Positions 27,695 to 36,036 of a stretch of 64,000 bases of DNA are shown in pieces. Position numbers and translations under genes: made by a program. Under the pieces are notes generated by a model, which was not told where the DNA came from, did not search any database, and was given only the letters and a program-made list of their open reading frames with translations. The DNA lies in assembly GCA_964398915.1 (NCBI GenBank), contig CAYNOR010000010.1, positions 38,275 through 102,274 of the forward strand, in the 5' to 3' direction. Numbering within the stretch: position 1 is the first letter of the stretch; each line of letters starts with the position of its first letter. This DNA comes from Tichowtungia sp964398915. Lineage in GTDB: Bacteria > Verrucomicrobiota > Kiritimatiellia > Kiritimatiellales > Tichowtungiaceae.

Positions 27695-29113
27695 ATGCGC
27701 AACAAGCAGACTAAGATTATCTGCACATTGGCCGAAAACCGGTGTGACCCTGATTTCATTAAACAGCTCGTCGAAAACGGGATGGATGTCGTTCGGCTGA
27801 ATACAGCGCATTTAGACATCCCCGTGGCCGCAAGAATTGTCGCCAATATTCGCGCCGTGTCTGATCGCGTCGGCATCCTGCTGGATACCAAAGGTCCGGA
27901 AGTCCGCACCTGCAACATGACAGCACCCCTCCAGCTTAAAACCGGAGATCGAATTGAAATCGGCGTGTTTCATGCTCCGGCAAACGGGTTCCAAGTCTCC
28001 TACAGCGGCTTTGCCGAAGAAGTCCCGGTCGGCAGTCACGTTCTGATTGACGATGGGCTGATGGCTCTGGCCGTCACAGGAAAAACCTGCGACACGCTGC
28101 TCTGCACCGCACTCAACGACGGTGGGATTAAAAATAAAAAAGGGGTCAACGTCCCGGGCGTTAAACTGGATCTGCCCACGCTCACCGAAAAGGACGCTGA
28201 ATTTATTGACTGGGCCACGCACAACGAAGTGGACTTCATTGCACACTCTTTCGTCCGCTGCCGTGAAGATGTTCTGGCCATTCAGGGTATTCTCGACCTG
28301 CGGCGCAGCCCGATCAAAATTATCGCCAAAATCGAAAATCGGGCCGGCGTGGACCATCTGGAATCAATCCTCGATGTCGCACACGGCATCATGGTGGCCC
28401 GCGGAGATCTCGGTATTGAAATTCCCGCCGAAGAAGTACCCGGTGTTCAGAAGCGCATGATTCAAACCTGCATCCGGCGGATTAAGCCGGTAATCACCGC
28501 CACGCAAATGCTGCAATCCATGGTGGAGAATCCCCGTCCCACCCGCGCAGAAGTCAGCGACGTGGCCAACGCCATCTATGACGGGACTGATGCCATCATG
28601 CTCAGCGGCGAAACCGCCTACGGCAAATTCCCCATCGAAGCCGTTCAAATGATGGCGAATATCGCTCACACCGTTGAATCGCAGAAAGAATCGCTACTCA
28701 ATACACTGCCTGTCTTTCAGCAGAGCAGCGATCTGATGCCCCGCAACCATCTGGCCAAAGCGGCGGTTTCGTGCGCCGCCGCACTGCCGGTTAAAGCCAT
28801 TGTCACCAGCACCAGCGCCGGACGCACAGCCCGCATTTGCGCATCATACCGCGGCAACATTCCGATTCTGGCCTTGTCAGAAAAAATGAGTACAGTCCGC
28901 CAGCTTTCGCTCAGCTACGGAGTTTATTCTTCCAAGATTGATATGCCGCAAACCACCGACGAACTGGTTAAAGTCTGTCTGCTCAAAATGATTGAGGAGA
29001 AGAGAATAGAACTGAACGACCTCATCGTCTTTGTGGGCGGCGGACATCAGAACGAAGCACAGCATACCAACATGATCCAGATCGAAACCCCTGCGATTCT
29101 GCTGAAGCCGTAA
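27695..29113 (+). CDS. pyk: Pyruvate kinase
   Basis: Glycolytic enzyme of 472 residues converting phosphoenolpyruvate and ADP to pyruvate and ATP. It starts with KIICTLAENRCDP and VVRLNTAH, has GILLDTKGPEVR, the active-site signature IIAKIENRAGVDHLESI, and MVARGDLGIEIP, then a C-terminal regulatory-type domain. AAAGGAG precedes the ATG. It stands alone, divergent from amrA. Ordinary in length. In the first motif Ala-His replaces the Ser-His usual in the NxSH segment, a small but visible variation. Confidence 0.95.
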   Translation: MRNKQTKIICTLAENRCDPDFIKQLVENGMDVVRLNTAHLDIPVAARIVANIRAVSDRVGILLDTKGPEVRTCNMTAPLQLKTGDRIEIGVFHAPANGFQVSYSGFAEEVPVGSHVLIDDGLMALAVTGKTCDTLLCTALNDGGIKNKKGVNVPGVKLDLPTLTEKDAEFIDWATHNEVDFIAHSFVRCREDVLAIQGILDLRRSPIKIIAKIENRAGVDHLESILDVAHGIMVARGDLGIEIPAEEVPGVQKRMIQTCIRRIKPVITATQMLQSMVENPRPTRAEVSDVANAIYDGTDAIMLSGETAYGKFPIEAVQMMANIAHTVESQKESLLNTLPVFQQSSDLMPRNHLAKAAVSCAAALPVKAIVTSTSAGRTARICASYRGNIPILALSEKMSTVRQLSLSYGVYSSKIDMPQTTDELVKVCLLKMIEEKRIELNDLIVFVGGGHQNEAQHTNMIQIETPAILLKP

Positions 29114-29238
29114 GCGCTGAGTCCTTATACCGGTTGCACACGGTACCGGTGTGACCTCGCGGGGTAGACACTCCCGCCTGCGCCACATGGAATTTTATTA
29201 TTACAAAAATCCGTCAGCCGGATGGTGCGGCAGAAGCC

Positions 29239-29997
29239 TCAACCCGGCAGCCGCCGGAGATAGGCGGGGCGTTTTGTTTCGGGGAAGCGTTCGATGGCGT
29301 ACCGGAGCATGGTGCGTGGCATCTGTTTATAGCGAGGGATGAGGAAGTCCTCTTCGGTTTTCAGATCGCGTTTACCGACTTCGCGGAGCATCCATCCGGC
29401 TGCTTTATGCATCAAATCCTCCTTATCGTTCATCAACAGGTCGGCAATGGCGAGGGTGTCGTCGAACTGGTTCCGTCTGATAAAATAGAATGTCGCGATG
29501 ATGGCGATGCGTCTTTCCCACAGACTGGTTGACCTGGCCAGCTTGTAGAGCGGCTGGCGGTTGCGCTCAAACAGGTGGGCCCCGATAATGTGTTCGGCCG
29601 TGACGTCCACCAGATCCCAGTTATTGATCCTGTGTGTATTGGCGAGGTAAGCCCGGTAAATCGCCGTTTGATCTGTCCCCCGTTTGTACTGAAGAGTCAT
29701 GATCAGCAACGCCAGCAGCCGGATTTCATGTAACGGCGACTGCAGCAGCTCGACGGCGTCGGCGAGGGCAATATGTTGATGCTCTTTCGCCAGTTTCCGA
29801 AGAACCGGAACGTTGATGCCTAGAAAGATGTCGCCTTCACCATATTGTCCGGGGCCGGTTTTGAAAAAACGTTGCGCGTGTCCGGCGGCAGTTTTATTCC
29901 CCAGCGCCTTTAATTGTTTGGTGATTTTTTTTGCGGAAAGGCACTGAGGCACATAGGCGTCAGGTACGAAGAGGGGACTTTGTGCCTTTGTGCCCAT
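29239..29997 (-). CDS. DNA alkylation repair protein (AlkD-like HEAT-repeat glycosylase)
   Basis: A 252-residue HEAT-repeat protein of the AlkD family, which removes bulky or cationic alkylated bases. The body (QRFFKTGPGQYGEGDIFLGINVPVLRKLAKEH, WDLVDVTAEHIIG, AGWMLREVGKRD) matches the family, including the conserved Trp and Asp pair near NNWDLVD. The first 20 or so residues come from a repeat element of the CACAAAGGCACAAAG type, so the true start could be internal, for example the GTG at about residue 16. It precedes nothing obvious and lies after argS on the same strand. Confidence 0.85.
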   Translation of the reverse strand: MGTKAQSPLFVPDAYVPQCLSAKKITKQLKALGNKTAAGHAQRFFKTGPGQYGEGDIFLGINVPVLRKLAKEHQHIALADAVELLQSPLHEIRLLALLIMTLQYKRGTDQTAIYRAYLANTHRINNWDLVDVTAEHIIGAHLFERNRQPLYKLARSTSLWERRIAIIATFYFIRRNQFDDTLAIADLLMNDKEDLMHKAAGWMLREVGKRDLKTEEDFLIPRYKQMPRTMLRYAIERFPETKRPAYLRRLPG

Positions 29998-29998
29998 T
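29925..29998. repeat. GGCACAAAG-type inverted repeat overlapping the alkD-like start
   Basis: On the plus strand, GGCACTGAGGCACATAGG (left) and GACTTTGTGCCTTTGTGCCC (right, 29979-29998) are loosely complementary and share the roughly 9-11 base period of other elements near 4356, 38721 and 51525. It forms the N-terminal codons of the neighbouring gene if the ATG at 29997 is used. Confidence 0.5.
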
Positions 29999-30014
29999 CC
30001 CTTTGCCCCTCTCT

Positions 30015-31748
30015 CTAAATTCTTTCCGGAGTCTCAATTCCCAGCAGTGCGAGGCCTTTTTTCAGGATGGCGGCGGTCAGGGCGCAGATGCGGATGCGGC
30101 TTTCGCGGACGCCTTCGTCCGCTTTGAGGAACGGAACGTTCTGGTAGAACGAACTGTAGGTCTGTGAGAGATCGAAGAGATAATCGGCCATGATGCTGGG
30201 ACGATCAAGGCTGGCGGCGGAGACCACGGCGGCCGGGAAGCGCGTGAGTTTGAGGGCCAGACGGCGTTCAATTTCTTCGCCGATGACGATGGGATAGATG
30301 TCTGGATTTTTGTCAGGGAATTGCGCAGCGTATTTGTCGCGAACACTGGCAATGCGTGCATAGGCATATTGAAGATAGGGGCCTGAGTTGCCGTCCATAG
30401 CGAGTGCTTTTTCCCATGTGAAGGTGACGAGGCTTTGAGGATTCTGGCTGAGGTCGGTGTATTTAATGGCACCGATACCGACCGCGCGGGCGATTTCACG
30501 CTGCTGTGCTTCGCTCATGCCGGGGCTGGAGGTTTTGACGACTTCCAGCGCACGGGCTTCGGCTTCGTTGAGCAGGGCTTCGAGCTTGATGACGTTGCCT
30601 TCGCGGGTGGAGAAGGTGGCTTCCGGCAGGCGCATGAGACCGAACCAGACGTGGGTCAGTTTGGTCGGCACGCCGAGCTTTTTGCAGATGTGGAAGAACT
30701 GCTTAAAGTGGAGCTGCTGCCGTTCATCGGTGACGTAGATGATCTCTGCCGGTTTGAATTCTTCGGTGCGGGAAATAACCGTGGCGATGTCGGTGGAGGT
30801 GTAATTATAACCGCCGTCGCTCTTGCGGACGATGGCGACGTTGAGGCCGTCGGCTTCGAGATCGCAGACGAGTGCGCCGTTGCTTTCGGAGGCCAGCCCT
30901 CTTTCCTTCAGCAGTTCGATGGTTCCGGCGAGCTGGCTGTTGTAGAAACTCTCGCCGCGGTAGAGGTCAAAGGAAACATCAAGCCGTTTGTAGATGCGGT
31001 TGAATTCGCTAAGGGTGAGTTCGATAAATTTTTTCCAGAGCGCGAGGTTTTCTTTGTCGCCCTGCTGGAGCTTAACCAGCTCGGCTTTCGCGCGGTCACG
31101 CCAGGTCTCGTCCTCTTTGGACATGTTGTAGCTTTTGACGTAAATGCGTTCGAGTTCTTCGACCGGCGAGGTTTTCAGGGCTTCGGCATCCGCGAATTTG
31201 CGGTAGCCGAGAATGATCAGGCCGAACTGGGTGCCCCAGTCGCCGAGGTGGTTGTCGGCGATAATGCTGTAGCCGAGGGCGCGGTAAAGGCGGTCGATGG
31301 CGTTGCCGATCACGGTGGAGCGGATATGGCCGATATGCATGGGCTTGGCCACGTTGGGGCTGGAGTAATCAATGATAACGGTTCGATTTTCTCCAAGGTT
31401 TGGAAGGCCGAGTTTTGCATCCGCCTGCATGGATTCGAGTTGCGCCGCCAGCGCGGCGGTTTTGATGTGAATATTAATGAACCCCGGTCCGGCGATTTCA
31501 ATCTTTTCGACAAAATCCGGCAGAACGGCCTTATCGACGAACTGCTGAGCGACAGCACGCGGATTGGTTTTCAGTTCCTTGGCGAGTTTCATGGCGGTTT
31601 CGCACTGGCAGTCGCCGAACTGTTCATTTCTGCCGGGGGTGACGGCAACCGGAATGGCGCTTAGATCCATGCCGGGGAAGCAGGCCGTAAAGGTTTCGGT
31701 ACACCAGGTGGAGAGTTGTGTTTCCAGTGAGATAGTTTCTTTTTTCAT
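30015..31748 (-). CDS. argS: Arginyl-tRNA synthetase
   Basis: Class I aminoacyl-tRNA synthetase of 577 residues, charging tRNA-Arg. The HIGH motif appears as MHIGHIRSTVIGNAI after NVAKP; the KMSKS-type loop is replaced by FSTREGNVIKL, normal for ArgRS. The C-terminal DALR-type anticodon domain is present (NSGPYLQYAYARIASV onward). An 18-base gap separates it from the alkD-like gene. The start at 31748 is the family start. Complete and ordinary. Confidence 0.97.
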   Translation of the reverse strand: MKKETISLETQLSTWCTETFTACFPGMDLSAIPVAVTPGRNEQFGDCQCETAMKLAKELKTNPRAVAQQFVDKAVLPDFVEKIEIAGPGFINIHIKTAALAAQLESMQADAKLGLPNLGENRTVIIDYSSPNVAKPMHIGHIRSTVIGNAIDRLYRALGYSIIADNHLGDWGTQFGLIILGYRKFADAEALKTSPVEELERIYVKSYNMSKEDETWRDRAKAELVKLQQGDKENLALWKKFIELTLSEFNRIYKRLDVSFDLYRGESFYNSQLAGTIELLKERGLASESNGALVCDLEADGLNVAIVRKSDGGYNYTSTDIATVISRTEEFKPAEIIYVTDERQQLHFKQFFHICKKLGVPTKLTHVWFGLMRLPEATFSTREGNVIKLEALLNEAEARALEVVKTSSPGMSEAQQREIARAVGIGAIKYTDLSQNPQSLVTFTWEKALAMDGNSGPYLQYAYARIASVRDKYAAQFPDKNPDIYPIVIGEEIERRLALKLTRFPAAVVSAASLDRPSIMADYLFDLSQTYSSFYQNVPFLKADEGVRESRIRICALTAAILKKGLALLGIETPERI

Positions 31749-31898
31749 TCTTTTAATTCCGGTCTGAAGCAGGCGGATGGAACCATATTTTAGAATTCAG
31801 TTAAAGCGTCAATTAGGCTTGTATTTAGCGATGTGAGAACTAAAGTCCCGACCGCCGTGATGTAAAAGCTCGGCTTGGAATTGTTGAAAGGAAATAAA

Positions 31899-32174
31899 AT
31901 GGCGATCGAAAAGAAAATTACGAAAAAAGCCGCTCCGAAGGCGGCTGTTAAAAAAACGGCCGCAGTCAAACCGACTGCACCGAAAACTGCTGTGAAAAAG
32001 GCTCCTGTTAAAAAAACCGTTGAGAAAAAACAGACGGTTTCTGAGGAGCGTTTCTATGCCATGGTCAGTGAAGCGGCTTATTTCGCTTCTCAGAATGACG
32101 GCAACCGCAAGGGTTCTGTTGAATACTGGATGGACGCCGAAGCGGCTGTCCGTGCCAAGTTTAACGTAGCTTAA
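31899..32174 (+). CDS. DUF2934-type protein with a lysine-rich N-terminal arm
   Basis: A 91-residue protein from the ATG at 31899 (AAAGGA upstream; an in-frame TTG at 31875 is not needed). Residues 1-45 are Lys, Ala, Pro and Val (KKAAPKAAVKK, KKAPVKKTVEKK), like eukaryotic H1 tails. Residues 48-91 (RFYAMVSEAAYFASQ to YWMDAEAAVRAKF) match the small DUF2934 helical domain. DNA or RNA binding through the arm is inferred from charge alone. The same kind of tail occurs on the carboxyspermidine dehydrogenase. Its stop codon overlaps that of the symporter gene. Confidence 0.75.
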   Translation: MAIEKKITKKAAPKAAVKKTAAVKPTAPKTAVKKAPVKKTVEKKQTVSEERFYAMVSEAAYFASQNDGNRKGSVEYWMDAEAAVRAKFNVA

Positions 32175-33658
32175 ACACGGTTTGTGTCTGAAGGGGAAGC
32201 CTGCAAAGGTTTCCCCTTTTTCGTGTGAAAAGGTCGTCTGATCTGTGAAAAGAGCCATGCTCCGGCGAAGGAAATTCCGAAGCCGGCGGGGAAATACCAT
32301 ATCCACGAGACTTCCGTGGACTGGAGCCAGCCGGTGCAGGCGAGGCTCAATACCGCCGCAGGAATCCACGCGATGAACGATCCGCGTTTTGTCAGCAGGC
32401 CGAGCAGAAACAGGGCTAGCACCGGTGCGCTGAAAAGCCCCATGAAGGTGGCGAACGTTTCAACAATCCCTTTGGATTTTGAAAAGAAAAACAGGTAGAC
32501 CGAGAGCGCCGTTGCCAGCGTTCCAAACACGGTTGTGAGGATGCGCGCTAGCCGGACCGTGTGGCGTTCACTCTTTTTCCCAACCATTGGAAAAATAAAA
32601 TCGTTCACCACGACCGTGGCCATGGAATTAATGCCCGAATCCATACTCGACATGGCGGCGGCGAAAATAGCCGCAATCAATAAGCCGGAAAGTCCGGTTG
32701 GTAAAACGTGCGCGATGAAATAGGGGAAAATCTGATCGCCAGCGATTGCCTCCGGCAGTGCGCCGGGATGTTGCTGGTAGTAGGCAAAAAGACCGAGTCC
32801 GATGAAGAGTAATAAACAGACCAGGCAGAAGTCCGTTACCGCATTAAACAGGATCGCCTTGGCCATACCGCCTTTGGTTTTTACCGCGAGCAGGCGTTGA
32901 ACGGTCACCTGATCGGTGCCGTAGTCCTGCATCATCTGGAAGAAAAACGAAATGGCTACGCCGGTGAGTGTCATGCGGAAAAGGCTGACGGAGCCGTCGA
33001 GCTGCAGATGATTGTTGTCTCTGGCAAAAGTGATGATGCCCGTCACGCCGTCCGGGGAGAGGTGAGTTAGGAAAATGGCGACAACAATGGCGCCGCCGAT
33101 CAGGGTGATGAACTGCGCCACATCCGTCCAGACTACGGCCGCCAGTCCGCCCATGACCGTGTACAACGTGGCGATGCCGCCCATTAGCAGGATGCTTAGC
33201 AGTAGTGGCAGGCCGGTGGCAATTGAAAGAGCTAGTGCCGGGGCATAAATGACGGTTGCCATCCACCCGAGCCGTGCGAGCAGAAACAGCACGGCGGATG
33301 TTTTGCGGGCAGTTTCGCCGAAACGGACGCCGATGTATTCATACGACGTGGTGATATTCAGTTTCCGGTAAACCGGGTAGAAGAGATAAATTAAAATCGG
33401 CGTGAGCAGAGGGCTTACTACCGCAACCGCCAGCAAAGTGACGTTACTGCGGTAAGCCAGGCCCGGCAGTCCCATATAGGTCACCGCACTGGTCAGCGAG
33501 GCGTACATGCTCATCGCCACCGCCAGCCAGGGCAGTTTCCGTCCGGCCAGAAAGAAATCTTCTGAGGTTTTCTGATTCCCAGCGCAGAGGATGCCGATCC
33601 ATACCATACCGGCGAGGTAGGTCAGTAAAATGGCGTAGTCAATCAAACCAAAGGTCAT
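32171..33658 (-). CDS. Sodium:solute symporter (SSS family)
   Basis: A 495-residue polytopic membrane transporter with about 13 hydrophobic segments. It has the SSS-family opening (DYAILLTYLAGMVWIGILC), the FFLAGRKLPW loop, GLPGLAYR and the conserved AAIFAAAMSSMDSGINSMATVV segment. It should bring in an unknown solute with sodium. It starts 3 bases before the dapB stop, but a solute cannot be deduced from that. The C-terminus carries a short basic tail. Its 3' end overlaps the terminator hairpin of the DUF2934 gene. Confidence 0.88.
   Translation of the reverse strand: MTFGLIDYAILLTYLAGMVWIGILCAGNQKTSEDFFLAGRKLPWLAVAMSMYASLTSAVTYMGLPGLAYRSNVTLLAVAVVSPLLTPILIYLFYPVYRKLNITTSYEYIGVRFGETARKTSAVLFLLARLGWMATVIYAPALALSIATGLPLLLSILLMGGIATLYTVMGGLAAVVWTDVAQFITLIGGAIVVAIFLTHLSPDGVTGIITFARDNNHLQLDGSVSLFRMTLTGVAISFFFQMMQDYGTDQVTVQRLLAVKTKGGMAKAILFNAVTDFCLVCLLLFIGLGLFAYYQQHPGALPEAIAGDQIFPYFIAHVLPTGLSGLLIAAIFAAAMSSMDSGINSMATVVVNDFIFPMVGKKSERHTVRLARILTTVFGTLATALSVYLFFFSKSKGIVETFATFMGLFSAPVLALFLLGLLTKRGSFIAWIPAAVLSLACTGWLQSTEVSWIWYFPAGFGISFAGAWLFSQIRRPFHTKKGKPLQASPSDTNRV
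32191..32222 (+). terminator. Intrinsic terminator after the DUF2934 gene
   Basis: AAGGGGAAGCC pairs with GGTTTCCCCTT around a TGCAAA loop, with one mismatch, followed by T3. It lies inside the 3' coding end of the convergent symporter gene. Confidence 0.7.
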
Positions 33659-33661
33659 GGT

Positions 33662-34474
33662 TTAAAGTCCGAGGACATTCTTCATAGTGTAGAGGCCGGG
33701 CTTCTGCTGAACAACCCACGCTGCGGCGTTGAGTGCGCCCACTGCAAAAGTTTCGCGGCTGGTGGCGCGGTGCGACAGTTCGATCATTTCGCCCGTTCCG
33801 GCCATTAGAACCGTGTGGTCGCCGACGATATCGCCGCCGCGCACTGCGTGGAATCCGATCTCGTCTTTTGTCCGTGCGCCGGGCATACCGGTACGTCCGT
33901 CGCGCTGCGATTTTTTCAGATTCAAGCCGGCGCCGTCCGCGGCGGCCTGACCCAGCATGAGCGCCGTTCCGCTTGGCGCGTCTTTTTTCTGATTATGGTG
34001 CCGCTCAATGATTTCAATATCATAGCCGCGTGCATGCAGTAATTTTGCGGCCTCTTTGACCAGATTGCAGAGCAGGTTAACGCCGAGGCTCATGTTTCCT
34101 GACATTACAACCGGAACGCTTTTTGCGGCTTTCTGCACTTCGGCCATCTCGGCATCGCCGAGGCCGGTCGTACCGATCACCCAGGCGGTTTTCCATCCGG
34201 CGATCCGTTCGGCATTGCCCGAAGTACCGAAATGAGAGGTGAAATCGATGATGACATCCGCGCCCGGAGCAACAGCGGCGAGATCGGTGGTGATTTTTAC
34301 ACCGGCTTCCTTAGTCCCGGCAGCCAGTCCGGCATCTTTTCCAATGTCCGGAACATCCCAGAGATCAACAGCTCCGGCCAGTTCGAGTCCGGCAACCTTC
34401 TGTTCCTGAATAAAGCGGATCAGCATTTTGCCCATACGACCCGCTGCGCCCTGAATAACGACTTTTATGCTCAT
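33662..34474 (-). CDS. dapB: 4-hydroxy-tetrahydrodipicolinate reductase
   Basis: Enzyme of the lysine and diaminopimelate pathway, 270 residues. The N-terminal Rossmann motif is VIQGAAGRMGKMLI, and the catalytic and substrate region is EIIERHHNQKKDAPSGTALML, the DapB signature. It reduces the cyclic intermediate with NAD(P)H. The symporter gene begins three bases downstream on the same strand, so both may share a transcript. Length and motifs are standard. Confidence 0.96.
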   Translation of the reverse strand: MSIKVVIQGAAGRMGKMLIRFIQEQKVAGLELAGAVDLWDVPDIGKDAGLAAGTKEAGVKITTDLAAVAPGADVIIDFTSHFGTSGNAERIAGWKTAWVIGTTGLGDAEMAEVQKAAKSVPVVMSGNMSLGVNLLCNLVKEAAKLLHARGYDIEIIERHHNQKKDAPSGTALMLGQAAADGAGLNLKKSQRDGRTGMPGARTKDEIGFHAVRGGDIVGDHTVLMAGTGEMIELSHRATSRETFAVGALNAAAWVVQQKPGLYTMKNVLGL

Positions 34475-34605
34475 AAGTGATTCTCCGTTGCCAGTTTTTA
34501 ACAGAAGGCGCGTCCGGAAACAAAGTTGTTTTCTAAAAAGGCTGGAGCATAACTTCGGACTGCCGGATTAGAACAATGTTGCAGGAACAGAGGTAGTTCT
34601 TTGAT

Positions 34606-35817
34606 TTAACGTATGTTTCCGCAGTGTATGCAAAAAGAACCTCCAACGGGAGTGCTATTCTTACAGGCAACGCATTTTTCGAACTGTCCGGCTCCGCAAA
34701 ATGGGCAAAATTCGGCTCTGGGCGGTAACTGTTTGTTGCAGATGATACAGGAGTTTTTCATGAGCCGTTTCTGGCGAACCTTTTGTGTGTTAAACATTTT
34801 TCGTTGAATGAAATAGATCAACGAAAGACCGGCAGCGATGGCGGCGAAGATAACGAAGTAGTGCCAAAGAGCCATCAGGTGAAGAGATTGCAGAATGCTG
34901 AACAACTTTTTGAAAAAGTGTTTTGGGATAATATCCACGACGAGTTCGATCACTTTTAAAATAATGGGCAAGCTGGCGATTACGAGTAAGTGTGAAGAAA
35001 TAAGCGTTTGTATCGGGCTGTCTTTTTTAATACTGCGGGCATTCCACGCATAAAAGATGCCGAAGATGGGTAGTAGAAAAACAAGTTGCCATCCGAGTTC
35101 TTTGAGTGGGAACCAGAACTGAAACCGTTTATAGTCTAAAACAATCGTTTCCCGCGCGCGGTCATCCAGAGCGATGAGTGCCCAAAGTTTTTGAATGCTC
35201 GGATGCGCGTGGATTTTCTGCTCAGTTGCTTGGATTTCCCCAGTTAACTGATCGATTTTTTGCGCGTATTGACGAGCTGTTGTGGCGGTTGTGTTTGTGC
35301 CGATTCTGGCGCTGTTAGCGATATTTTCCAGCAACTGTGTGTCATAGGATTCTTTTGCTTTGTCGAATGCTGTCTCAGTTTTTTCACGCTCTTCTACGAG
35401 TTTTTGTCGGCTAAGAAAGAGGGGATTCAGTTCTTTGTCTAGCGAAAGTATTTTTACCTGCTGATAAAACAAGCGACTTGTTGGGTGCATGAGCCGGATC
35501 ATTCTTTCTTCGAAAGGGCTCTCATAACGATAGCAGTAGTTATTCCGATCCGATAAAACGAGGGGCTGTAACTTTGAAATACGGTTGGCGGGCGTCCATC
35601 CCTGATTAATAAAAATATCACGAGTTGTATCAGGCAGATATTCGTTAGCCGTGGTAAGCTGCTGTGTATGCTCATTCAGTCCGGTAAAAAGCAGAGTCAG
35701 GATGAAAAGGTCGAGAATTATAATAGTGACCAAAGACAGTTTATTTAGGGGTTCTTCTTTGCTGACCGAGGTTAGACGATTTTTGAATTCTGCCATTTTC
35801 TGTTTTAGTTTTTTCAC
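34606..35817 (-). CDS. Membrane protein with C-terminal double zinc ribbon
   Basis: A 403-residue protein of no recognised family. It has an N-terminal charged region, a first membrane segment (about residues 25-45), a long soluble, partly coiled region of about 170 residues (IDQLTGEIQATEQKI), then three more membrane segments (ELGWQLVFLLPIFGIFYAW, LLVIASLPIILKVIE, WHYFVIFAAIAAGLSLIY). The C-terminus carries two zinc-ribbon knuckle pairs, CIICNK...CPFCG and CVACKN...CIHCG. The ribbons would face the cytosol. No neighbour suggests a role; codon use resembles the surrounding genes. Confidence 0.75.
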   Translation of the reverse strand: MKKLKQKMAEFKNRLTSVSKEEPLNKLSLVTIIILDLFILTLLFTGLNEHTQQLTTANEYLPDTTRDIFINQGWTPANRISKLQPLVLSDRNNYCYRYESPFEERMIRLMHPTSRLFYQQVKILSLDKELNPLFLSRQKLVEEREKTETAFDKAKESYDTQLLENIANSARIGTNTTATTARQYAQKIDQLTGEIQATEQKIHAHPSIQKLWALIALDDRARETIVLDYKRFQFWFPLKELGWQLVFLLPIFGIFYAWNARSIKKDSPIQTLISSHLLVIASLPIILKVIELVVDIIPKHFFKKLFSILQSLHLMALWHYFVIFAAIAAGLSLIYFIQRKMFNTQKVRQKRLMKNSCIICNKQLPPRAEFCPFCGAGQFEKCVACKNSTPVGGSFCIHCGNIR

Positions 35818-35999
35818 TCAGAGCCTTTCTGCTTAGCTTTTATTCCTGACTACTATAAATACACCCCAGCTTATTCTTGAAAAGCTGTTTGAGCGTATCC
35901 TGCGCAGGAGATATCAGCAATAATCGAAGTTTGATTTTTTGCATTGGCAATTAAATGCTGGAACTCTGGGCGCAGAACAGGAAAGATGTGTGCCCGAAT

Positions 36000-36034
36000 T
36001 TAACCAATATCCAATAACGAATAACAGGTACTCC
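36000..36034 (+). repeat. A/T-rich AATATCCAATAACG element before the RdgC-like gene
   Basis: The tract TAACCAATATCCAATAACG and GAATAACAGG lies a few bases before the start at 36037, in the same position relative to a gene as the element upstream of clpP. Confidence 0.5.
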
Positions 36035-36036
36035 TT

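Noticed and set aside
29114..29238. tRNA or riboswitch in the pyk-alkD gap
   Set aside because: There is a small ACCGGT self-complementary motif but no cloverleaf or conserved riboswitch core.
30435..31664. A 409-codon open frame on the plus strand over argS
   Set aside because: Antisense to a complete arginyl-tRNA synthetase; no domain is visible.
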